A DNA stretch of 64,000 nucleotides. Source: Chlamydiales bacterium. Its GTDB lineage: Bacteria; Chlamydiota; Chlamydiia; Chlamydiales; JARBTQ01. Location of the stretch: the NCBI GenBank assembly GCA_029240075.1, contig JARBTQ010000001.1, forward strand, positions 93,538 to 157,537, given 5' to 3'. The first letter of the stretch is position 1, and each line of letters opens with the position of its first letter. The translations under genes were made by a program, and so were the position numbers. Shown here piece by piece: positions 27,013-39,500 of this stretch. The notes beneath the pieces were generated by a model, which had not been told where the DNA came from, did no database searches, and saw nothing but the letters and a program-made list of their open reading frames with translations.

Positions 27013-27502
27013 ATTATAATTAGATCTCTTGTATGACTATTTATTGGTTATTCAGATAGATCCATGCAGAAAATTTCTGCCACAATTTTATTCATATTTC
27101 CTACTTGCTAATCACTGCAAAAATAGTAAATTATTTATATTAGGTTAACATGCAAAAACAAAGCAAAGCATATTATGCATAAAGGCATTTTAATAAAATT
27201 TTTTCTCAGAAATTTTATGCAATAAAGTCTTTAGGAATAGTAGGCATCACTCTGTCTAAGCTATATTCCTCAATCAACGTATCTCATAGTTTTTTTTCTA
27301 AGTTGAAAATTTTACGATATTTAAAGCAGTAACATAGTTTAATGACAAATCCAAAGTTAGTATCAACAGGCCCTATTGAACAGACTGCTAAATTACTCTC
27401 TTTTGTTTTATTTCCAATAATTTATAACTATTTTGTGATGCCTTTAGACTTATAGCTGGTAATTAGGTAAAGGGATATTTACCAAACTTATAGAGGTACA
27501 TT
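27013..27502. other. intergenic region between divergent accessory genes
   Basis: 490 bases, AT-rich, and should hold promoters for the giant gene and for the 25504 gene. I see no convincing hairpin, RNA or promoter, and only a moderate ribosome site (AGAGG at 27492-27496) ahead of GTG 27503. Confidence 0.5.
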
Positions 27503-30500
27503 GTGTCTCCGCTATCCCATTTACCACCACATCTTGATAGATATTTAGCAGATGATATAAAGACTCTTAATGAACCAGAAACGATTAAATTTCTCAAAAA
27601 AAGACCTGACAAAGTCGCGGAGTTTTTAAAAGCACTAAAGCTTGAAAAAAATCAAGATTGGTTAAAAAAACAGGAAAATCAGCAGACTGTACACAAAATT
27701 ATTAAGATTACAATAGATGAAATAAATAGTACTGATCTAGTATTTAGAATCTTTAAGATATCTACCCAGTCTCCAATTTTTAGCAATTGCTTAGATTCCC
27801 TCTTCCAAAAAGAACCTAATGTCCTAATTGCATATTTAGCTCACTTTAAAAAAAATAGAGAACACCTTTCAGCATATAAAGGTTTTGTTCTTCATATGTT
27901 AGAAGTGGCTATTCTTCAGAAACTAACAATGGCATCTATAGAACCTATTTGGACGACTTGTATCTCCGATAATTTCTTTTCTGCAATTGAGATTATAAAT
28001 TTATTTCAAAAGGGAATTGAAGCAGGTCATGAGCCGTTTATTAAGCATGTGCTCTCTTCAATAGATAAGGGGCAAGTTCTAGACAAAGATTCTCCTTGGC
28101 ACCATCAGATCAACAAGTTGATTCAGAAGTATAAGAGGCATATCAGCACATCAGCCTGCTTGCTGCAATCACTTTTGATCTATTGTACTGAGATGTTTAA
28201 GCAAGAAGAACTCAATACAATTATGGAAGATACTATCTCTGAATGTGGGTCATTGAAAATAACATTTTCTCTTAATAACGATAGTAAAGTAGAGCTCTTA
28301 GAATCAATCATAGAATTTTTGGCATGTAATGGTGCAAAACTACCCGATTATTCTTTAAATCGATATAGCAGTCTCAGTAGAAGCAAGGAAAAACAATTAC
28401 AACTGGCTTGCATAACGGATCAAGCCAAAACTTTAAGTCAATTACATGATAAGATAACAGCGTTATCCACAGATAGAACAGAGCTATTTTTTTCCTCTCT
28501 AAAAGAACTAGAAATACTTAACTTTATAAAATGGCTTACTTTAAATAGCCAAAGTAAAGAATGGTTGAAAACTAGTTCTGTCACTAAAGCACAATTTATT
28601 AAATTTATCAGCTCTACGAAAGGCCATTCTGATTTTACTAAACTCTTTCTCTGGTTAAAACAGACAGATTCATTGGACGATAAAGATATTACGGATCTGT
28701 TCTTTCAGGCAATTAGGAGAAATAACGGATCTATCCTTAAGTTAATGTGTCAGCCAAGTGTAAATTTTCTTTTATCTTTGAGCTTAGAATCTGCAAAGCA
28801 GCTAATGAATGAAGCTTTAACGCAAGGTAAATGGCTAGCAATAGAGGCTCTAGCTGCTCACTGTAACTCATCCGTTCTGCGACAACCTATGCAAGATAAT
28901 CATTCATTACTTTATCATGCCGTTATGAAGCATAAATGGAAGAGTGTAGCAGCATGCTTAAATAATACGATGTTTCATTTTGACTTTTTATTTAAACAAG
29001 AGCTGGAAGAATTACTTTTCCAACTTATATCTCAGAAAAATAAAAGGGATGTAGATTTAAGCATTGAGGATGAACAAATTGTTACTCAAGCTATTCTGAA
29101 ATTGCTAGAGCAACAAGATTACCTTGAGCCACAGATATACGATGGGAAAGAAAATAATCTACTACATGCTGTTATACTCACTTGTGATAACTCTCTTATA
29201 AAATATTTTCTCGAAAAAACTATTCCTAATAAATGTTTAGACAAACCAAACAAAGATAGGCAAAAACCTTTAGCTCTAGCCTATCAGGAGTCTAACTTTG
29301 AAATCGCTTGTCTTTTAATAGATGCAGGTGCAAACCCTAACACAATTATCGATGACGAAGGTAATACACTGCTTCATACAGCATTTAAAAACGGAAATTT
29401 TGAACAAATTCGTATTTTGCTGTGTTTGGGAGCTAATCTCAAATTCACTAACTACCATAATGAAAGACCTCAAGACTTGAATCCAACATTCACCAAGGAA
29501 GTTTCAAGTTTACTAGAAAAATACCATTGCGATCTACTCCCCCCTAAAAAGCAATTGGAAGCCTTAACAACACCCAGACATATTGCCCATATTTTAGGGG
29601 ATAGTTTTATAAAAGATGCAACAGATGATCAAGGAAATAGGTTAGAAGGCAACTCTATAGAAGATTCAATCAGATTCGTACTTGCTATTCTTAAGAATTT
29701 ACCCACTTCTCTAAAGAGCAAAAAATTAATAGAAGATTTTGAAAATTGTCTTCAAATAGCTAGAATGATCAACTATCCTACTACGTTCTCAGCAGCAGCT
29801 ATTCAAGAAGATTTGCAGCAAAATATAATCCCTTTGATTTCGCATAAAATCCGTAGACTTTCCCCTAGTCAAAACTTATTGCTACCTATAGGATGGGCTG
29901 ATGACCATGGGATGGGGCATGCTATGTTATGTGAAATACAATATACTCAGCTGCGTCAGATAGTGCTACGAATTTTAAATACTGGGAGTGGAGCAGAATA
30001 TCACCCCTTTTCTCCAAGAGCCAATAAATCAAAGATTGCTCCTGTGATTACTTTTGAAGGGCTTAGCAAAACTCAAGTTAGCAATGAGCAATTTTTACAA
30101 GCACTTTTTGAGCTTAAGATCGCCCCTTGGATTAATAAACAAGCTGGACTTTATTATTCGGCAGATGATCTTTATATGGGTATTTTTGCAAGATTTAAGG
30201 ACTACCAATCAAATAAAGATCTAGGAGTGATTGATAATTCATTAGTTATTACAGCCCAACGATCAGGTACATGTTCTGTAAGATGTCTTATGGCCTATAT
30301 TCGTTTATGCTTAGGAAAGGACAGATATAAGGAACTGAAGCATAAAATGGCCATCCTTGTAGCTCACACGGCGTTCAACTTATATCAAGAGACATTAGCT
30401 AGCCAACCAAAATTAAAAAGATTACTAGTAAAAGGTTCTGAAAATGTTGCTCGACACTTTAACTTCTTTCTAAAAGTAGGGAATGTAGACAAGGATTTAT

Positions 30501-33500
30501 TATTAATAGAGATTAAACTGATTAAAAATTTATTAGACAACCTCAAGCAGATAGTCCAGAGGGAGGAAACTAAAAATAAGCTTTTTATTACTCCGTTGGA
30601 GACTCTCAATACACAAACAGCCCAACTTCAACAAAATATTGGCATCCTTATTGAAAATCTTAGTAGCTCTATTTTCTTGGAGCAGATAATTTTTCAGGAA
30701 CCTACCTTAAATATTAAACACTACCCCAAGTACAATTGGAGCAATAAAGATCTTAGTGGGGCACAAATCTTGGGCGACTTAGAGTACGTTCTACATTATT
30801 GCCAACAATGCCAATCCACAAATGCTCCTATTTTAAATCAAAAAGATTTTTTAGAAGGGATGGTTACAGAGGTATTATTAAATTTACCTTTGCCTAAACC
30901 TTTTGAAAACAATGCGTCTACATCCCAAAATGACTTTTGGAGTCAATTAAAGGCTGACGATGCTCTTAAAGTTCAAAAAGTTTTGTCTTCTTTACTGCTC
31001 TATGCCCTCTACAATATAAAAAATAACCCACATGCATATTTCAGCAGAATTATAGCTTTTTACAAGGCTTTAGTTATATCTTATCGAATGGGTTGTCTAG
31101 TAGACTCAAAACATACAGCTTCTCTTCACTCTCTTGATAATTTGAATAATTATACTCTTTTCATAGGCCCCCTTATCTCTTTACAAAAAGACCTACACAA
31201 TCTTGCTTATTACCCTATCCTAGAGAAGCAACTCAATAACCTAATCGAATTTATCGAAAAAACAAGCTCAAGTCGCAAGACTGCTCTATTTAATTTCGAT
31301 AATCTTCCTCCGCCAGACAATTCCTCTATAGTTAGTTTTAATTTCCCTTTTCCTACCGATAGTGGGGAATTTCTATATTTAAAAGGATTGATGGACAGGT
31401 GCCAAGAGCAAATAGATTGGTCCTTATTGCCAAATAAACCTTATTCTATAAACGATTGCAACGATTATGAATGGCGTATAGCTCATTTATGGTGTAACCA
31501 AGTTCCTAATAACCAATTTAACTTACCTATTCACTATATACATATACGGCAAATCGGATTGCTCTGCTATCTACTATGCCGAGCTAATGAAGAGCAATTA
31601 GCAAAAGCAATTCAAATCACTGAGCCTTTGAAACAGGGAAAATTATTTAGCTTTGAAATTGTTAATCTCAGTAATGAATTAAATAGTTTTTCCTTTAAAG
31701 CAAATTCAAAGTCTCCAGATAAAATAGTTATAAGAGTGCTAAATCCCTATCTAGAAATTAACAAAGATGGGTTGCTAGAAATCCACAAATTTTCTAATAC
31801 CTATGAAAAGACACATCTACCTCTTAGTCGTACTCTTTTTAACCAGCCAAGCAAAGAAAATGCCCTGATCTCCTGTTTTAAACAGAACGAGTACCATCTA
31901 AAAGTAAGTCAAGAACTAATTCCTTTCTACTCTATTTCGAATCAAAGCACACTGACTATCCATCGAGTCATTCAGCATTTTAAAGAGAACCCCGTAGAGT
32001 TAAAAGATTTTGAAAACCAAGCCTTTTTCAATCTTACCCTATTCCGAAACCAACTTCTTTTAAAAGAGCTTGAGCTCTATCCAAGCAGTAGAGAGTTTTT
32101 ATCCAATTTTTTAAATCAAGGATTAGCAGAGTCTAAGTTACTTTTAACTGAGCTTAGTAAAAGTAGTTCTGTTCTTGCACAGCAGATTGAAGCTGCTTAT
32201 ATGTACCTCTTCTTTAGCCAAACAAAGTTTCGTGTACTAAATTATTTTATCGAACTTCAATCTGGTGAAAACGCTATATTTGAAGAGCAACAAATAAAAT
32301 TAAAGGAGGAGCTTGAAGCTTTTATCGAAGGCAAAGCTAGATTTAAAGTCTTTCAAGAAGAAGAGATTGGGCAAGCTGCAAGGATAACTTGGCTTAGCTC
32401 TTACATCTATACTTATTCAACTATAACTTATAGAGAATTACAACTATTAATCGCATATACAGCTTTTACTTACTTACATGCAAAATGCCAGTGCGTTATT
32501 GACCCTACAATACGTTATGAAACAAGAAAAATAATAATAAAACAAGCTGAAATGATCAGGGAATTATTAAAAGATTCTCAAATTCGGCAAAACATTTTTA
32601 AAGCGACTTTATATTCAGTACATGGGATTATTATACCCTCTAAAATTTACTGGAATGAAAAATTTCCTATTTATAGCTGCTCCTATAGGGGGAATATTTA
32701 TGAAATTAATGTCTTAAGTGGCGCTACTACATGCGATGGAATAGAATTATCCAGTCTAAACCAGATCTATAATTTTTCAGAATATAAGCATATATTCGGG
32801 GAGCAACGTTTCCCCTCTGCAAAGGTTGCAACCATTAGGAAAAATCCTGTGCAAACTTTATATACAGTAGTAAATCCTAGTGATGGGAAGAAGGTCAAGT
32901 TCTTACATTCTCAATCTAACACTGCTAATAAGCCACAGAACCTACAAATAGAACTAACGATAAATGGAATTAATTATACTTATATTCCTTACGAACTCTT
33001 TTCTGATACGATAGATTGGCCCCACCTTTCTCTACAACCAAATAAAGAACATTATCTTTTATGGTTATGCAAAGATTTAGATGACCCCCATCTTTTATTA
33101 ACAGAAAGAAGCGATAATAGAATAGTTTTCAAAATCACAAAAAATGGACAGATTCTTGAAACAACTGATGACAACATAAACAAGAAATATGAATGGGCTA
33201 ATGTAGACGATTTAGATCGGCATCAAATATTAGGTAACTTTGAAAAATCTAAATTCATAACAGCCTTTCTAGGAACCTCGCCCCCCTATTTAACTCTAAC
33301 TTTTAATCGTTACCGAGATGCTCAAGGTTTAGTTATCTCATTTGAAAGAAAAAATATCAAATTAGATCATCAAGAATCTGATCTACGCATGATATGGGTA
33401 GCCAATCCTCAATATTTTATCTCTGCTAAGCAAGAAATAAAAGAATTAAACAGCTTTAGTAGATTTTTAGTCCTAGAAGATGCTCATGGCGAGTCTAAAG

Positions 33501-36500
33501 CCCTTATCCCACTATTAACTTGGAATGACTTATGTAATAGAAACCATGTTGATGATAGTCCGAAATATTTAAATTCTACCGTATATCATTGTGAACTTAT
33601 TAACCTGAGTAAGCACAAACGTCTAAAACCTATATCCATTTTGCAAAAGCTTTTCTGTGCTTATATCTATCTAAGCCTAGGGCAAGATTTGAAAGCCTTA
33701 GATCTTTTGAAAACTTGCCATCATCTTCAAAGATATACAGGCGAAGAACTACGTTTATTTAGTTGGCTAGTACATTCATCTGAAGAAACTTTAGACTACA
33801 GTCCTAATACATTAGCTATTCAACTTTATGCAACTTACCTTGTGCACGAAAATCTCAGTAAATTTCCCCTAGGTAGAGGAAATAAAGATCTTTCATCCTT
33901 TCAAATCGAAACACCCTATGCTCCAGTCCGAGAATGGGAGATGTATTGGGATGGTATAGCATCTTGGGGAGGGTTCACCAGCCTTCAAAAATCACCTAAG
34001 CCTAATATAGATCATACTGTATCCCTTTATGAAAACTATTTGGCAGTAAGAAAAAATGTTGATGCTTCTTTTAGAATTGAGGCTTCTATGAAAAACTCTA
34101 TTCAACAGCGGAGTGCATTATTAACAAAGCAGGAAGAAATTCAATGGTTACTTCGCTTGATAGACTTAACAGGGAATCCACAGTTGATAGAAAGGGCTTT
34201 GGCCTTGGTAGAATCTAGTGAAAGTTTGCTGCCATCATCAAAAGGTAACGGAGCAAAATCAGGCATTTTTTTTGGAGGTGAATTTGATAAGAAAGTAGAG
34301 GAAGCTAAGTTAAAATTTACACCAGAATTATTTATTTATAAGTTTCGCTCTACTAAATTAGCGGATAAAAAACTCGAAGCCACTCAAACTTTACGCACAA
34401 TTTTTCCCCGTACTAGGCCAGGTAAACAGCTTACAAAATACTTTGCAAATTTCTATCTACTAGCTATAGAAGGCAATTCCACACAAAAAAATGAATTGCT
34501 AGAGTTTCTCTTCGATATGCGTTGTGATCCTGATTCCAATAACCAAGCAATCAGGCTGATTTTAGAGAGTTTAATTCGAAATGATCTACACGCTATAAAT
34601 ATAAGGAAAATATTGGAGCTTGCCTTTGCAAGAGGGTGTGAGAACTCCTCTGAAAGCTTAATACAAGATTTGAACTCCATTTTGAAAAATATTGCATCTG
34701 CACGAAAAGACGATAAATTAATTTATAATAAAAATTTAGAGGAACGCTTAGCAACCCTATCTAGAATACCCCTCCCTCAACCTAATCAATCTTATCCTGA
34801 TCCCAAAGATCGTATACAATTGCATGCTAAATTACTTGAGCCATATTCTAGTGACTTAGGAAGGTTAATTGAATCGTATGCTGCTGAATATGTATCATGC
34901 AATACATGTTTCACACCACACAAAGAGCTGAAATTAAGCCCTCCTGCAAATGAATTTGAAAAAATAAAGCATTTAGAGTTGCTGGACGATTATCAAGAAG
35001 GATGTATTAAAAATGATACAGAATTACACTATACTATCTGTACAGAAAAATTAGAAAAACTAGGCTTCTTACAAAAAGAACTCAGCTCAGCTCTAAACTC
35101 TCATAACCAGATTCAACAAAAACTAAAAAAAGTTATTTTAGATTGTATTAATCAAATTCCTAGCCCCTATAGTGTGCATGGATTATGGAAAGTTGAGCAA
35201 AGAAAGTTGAAATTAATAAGCCAACAGAGTAAGCAGCTCTCTTTTTCTGACTGTCAAGCTGCATTCGCTCAACAAAGTTACTCTGCTTTTAAGCAATTAA
35301 ACCCCTATTTAACAGATAATGCGATTGAATCTATTAATCTGTCTATCATTAAATATTTACTATCAAAAGCTGAAAGTAAGCGTGCCATACATATTTTAAA
35401 TTTGATGCAAACATGTGAAAGATTTCAAATCTCTTCAAAAGATATCTCTATTACAGCAGACTTAGCAAACTCTGAAGTTTACGAAGAATTAGCTACAGAA
35501 TTAAGTAAAAAGCGCTGCTATAATCCTTATGAATTTCCTGCATATCTTCTTTTTGAAGCTAGGATGGGGGGCCTGTTGAAGCCTGATCAAGTAGAATCCT
35601 TAAAACTATTCCTTAGTACGGAAGAAACAAATGGAATAAAATACTATCCTCACCACATAACTCAAAAGATTATGGGGGGTGGCAAAACGTTAGTATTAGG
35701 TACCCTTTTATCGCTCATGAAAGCAGATGGCTATCATTTATCAATTCTGGTTCCTCCATCCTCTCTCTACAATACTAATGCTCAAGATATGCAAAATCGT
35801 TCTAACAAGCTCTTTGGACAGAAAGCTCATACTATTGTTTATGATAGAGCTCCTGAAAAATTCACAATTTTCTATTTAAGGAGTATTTATAGCACGCTTG
35901 TTAGAGCTATAAATTTCAGAGAGTATATCATTACTCCTCCTGAAACGATCCAATCTATGCGAAACAAGTACATTGAATCCAGAGAACAATTAAGAAAGTT
36001 GTATGAATTAAGGTCTTTTTATAAGACATTGGCTAGGGAAGGCTTGGCTAAAAACATAGATATACAAATTATGGATTTAGAAGCTCCTGTTCAAATTTTA
36101 AAGAGCATATTATCTCTAATTAAAGAACGTGGAGTTGGTACTCTAGATGAAATAGATGCAATCCTACAGACTCGCAAGGAACTTAACTATCCCTTAGGAG
36201 CCAAAACACCTTTAAATCGTTATAGTATTGAACTCTTAGGAGAGCTATTCTATATTGCTGCTTTAGACCCAGATATAGCCCCTATCTTACAATTAAAAGA
36301 AAACAAACAATCGCACCATACTTTTGATAAAGAATATGATAGGATCAAAAACCTTATTACTATAAAGCTACTCAACCATCTTAAAAAATCTTTAAAATGG
36401 GTAGCGATTCTACATTTAGATGGAGAGAACTATCAAAAAGCCCTTTCTTATATTTTACAAACAGATACTACTATTCCAAAATTTATTTCTGATCTTTATG

Positions 36501-39500
36501 AGAGTGGCCTAAAGAGTAAGCAACAAGCCGCCAATCTCTTGATTCTATTACACCAACAACTCAATGAAGGTTTAAAAGGTTGTTGGAAACGGAATGTTGA
36601 CCAGCATTTTGGTCGATCAATGATAAATCCTAAAAAACAGATAGCGATTCCTTATGTAGCAAGTAATACCCCTAATGAGACAGCTGAGTTTTCTAATCCA
36701 TGGGAAATTATTAACAAAACTTATCACCTTTATATCTGTAAGGGATTAGATATAAGCCAAACTATAAAATTAGTCGAATTACAACAACAACAGGCTAGAC
36801 AACAGTGGCAGGACTCTGATTACTTTACACTACCTGCTGAGACATCCGCCGCTCAACTTTTTCTAGAGGCTACTGGCAAGAAATTATTCCATATTTCTAC
36901 AGATGACCTAACAACTATAGCTGAAATCCAAAAATCTTTACTTAATAGCTCAGAAGCTAGTCTAATGCTTATATTACGATATGTTTCTGAACAGATACTT
37001 CCAGAAGTGGGTATTTATACTCAACAAATCTTTAACCATGCTCATCACCTATGCAGTAGCTTGAAAACAGTGCAAGGTTATAGTGGAACTCTAGAAAACA
37101 AACATACATTTCCAACTTACCTACAGAAGAACATCGAATTAGAAAAAGGAACTATTGGTAAAGTAATAGATCTACTACTGCGCAAGAATAACAGAATTCA
37201 TCATCTTAAAAGCAGCAATCCTAAAGAAATATTTAATGAAGTCTTGCTCAACCATGCTGATGCCCCTCTTTTTCATGCTTTAATAGATGCTGGAGCTTAC
37301 TTCAAAGGTATCAGAAATCAAAAAGTTAATGAGCTTATTTTAGATTTTTATAACGAGCATTCTAAGCTTAATCGACCAATTCAAGGCGTACTCTCTTATG
37401 ATGAAACAACCAATTTACTTGCGGCGATTAAATCTGGGGAAAGAAAAGTTAAGTTACTGCCTGCCACAGATGCTCGCACGATTACCTCTGTAACGGGATT
37501 GCAAAGAGCACAATTATTTACATACTATGACCAAAGGCACACAACAGGATCAGACATAGCACAGATAGCAAAAGCGAAAGCAATTACCACTATTGGAGAA
37601 AATTTAACTTTACGAGACTTACTGCAAGCAGTAATGCGAATGCGGCAACTAGGTAAAAGGCAAAATGTAGAATTTACTATCGCATGCGAGGTATTACCAG
37701 TCCTAGCGAAAACATTAGAACCAAAAGAAATTCCAAATAAAATTTCAATTGAAGATATTATAGCTTTTGTTGTTAAAAATGAAGCTGCGCGGCAAGCTAA
37801 GGATTGCGTTATTGCCACTTTACAAGATATGCAAGCTATAGTTACTAACTACGTGTTACAGCGGATGTATGCCTGCTCTGAAAAAGAGGGGGAGAAAGAA
37901 AATGCCCTCTATGCAAAGGCCCGTTCATTATTTATCAGAGACGACCTATTAGATCTTTATCAAAAGGCCCTATCTAAAAAACAAAATTTTAACCCTTATG
38001 ATTTTTTGCATGAAGAGTGTTTTAAGTTACTGGAAATTGTTCTTCCAGGATTTGTTAGACAAGGGTTAGGCAATAGCTGGAAGTTGTCTAGCTTCAGTGT
38101 ATTGATTCAAGCAATTGAAAATAGATTTAACTCTAATTGTTATATTAAGGACCTAGTAGAACAGATTAATAGTGGGGAAAAATGGAAAATCGCTTTTGAT
38201 TGGTCTATAGATAAATATACAGCTATTGGTAAAAGATTTTCAGAGTTTTTAGATACGAATATGGCTCAAGATTTACTGCAATATATAGGTTTTGATATTG
38301 CAAAAATGAATTTAGCAAAATTTAGTTATATTGCAGATGCTTTACTAGATTGTTTTGATCAAAAACAATTGTTATTAGAGTTGATCTCAAGTCTAGAGAT
38401 AATCTTGTCAAAAGCAAGGATTACATTGCCCAATAATCAAGAAATTTTAGAAGAGAACTATTGGAATACAGAATTTTCTGTAGAGCACCAACAAGAGGTA
38501 TCCTATGATCAAAATCACCAACAAGAAATAGAGAATCACCGACAATTAGAGATTGAACAACAGGTAGATTTACAATTTAAACCTGCCACAGAAGTATATT
38601 GGAAAGTTAAAGACCTTTGCTTACCAGAAAATGAACTATTAGCCCCTCTTTCTTACCCCAAAGAGTCTGATGATAGACCAACAATATGGAGCCTGCAAGA
38701 CATATTAGGTACGATACCACATTTATCTCCCTATAGCTGCTGCTTTAACCCAAATATCAACGTTTCTAAGAATTTTGTGGAGAGTCTTGAAAACGAGATT
38801 AACCTTTTTTGTACTCATCAAAAGCCTCTTTATGAAGTTTTAGTTAGTTACCATAACTCATTGCAACAAAAAGATCTTAATCCTTGGCGTATCACCTTTA
38901 TTTCTTTACAAGAAGCTGCCTTTTTTAAAGTTCAACTTCGTAAGAAGAAAGATGCTTCTATCAAAACTCCCCTATGGTTACTTGAGCCAGATCAAACATT
39001 AATAGCCGAGGGAAAGTATTCGTGGACAGAGTTTTCCTCTAAAAGCAAATTTAACTTGGACATGCTCTTTATAGAAACACTCTTTTTTACAGCAAATCTG
39101 ACAAAGCTCAATAGCCAACGTTGGCTCCCTTTATTCGCTGATTGGTCCCAAAAAAATGGATTTTACAAACGGATTCTATTTGAAGTAGCTATCCTTTCAA
39201 ACGATAAGATTAAACTAGCGATTTATCAGCAGAGCCAGGTATCTGCAACTTTGAATAAGCAAATAAGAAATCAAAACTATTTTGAACAAGAGCAAGCAGA
39301 AATTTGTATACTTGCATCAAAAAGTCAAAAATTTGATATAGCAATTGATCATTTATCTAAATTACAAGGACAGATCTCTAAATTACCTTTTAGTACGCTA
39401 TCTCCCCTGTTATCAGTAGTTTTAGAAATCATTAAATATAGTCGTAATCCAGAACAAAGAGTAAGAGCAGAAACCTATTTTAGCCAGATGCTTGAACCTA

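Noticed and set aside
37525..37818. Minus-strand frame of 97 codons within the giant gene
   Set aside because: It is a shadow of the helicase-motif region; composition mirrors the coding frame and no ribosome site is present.
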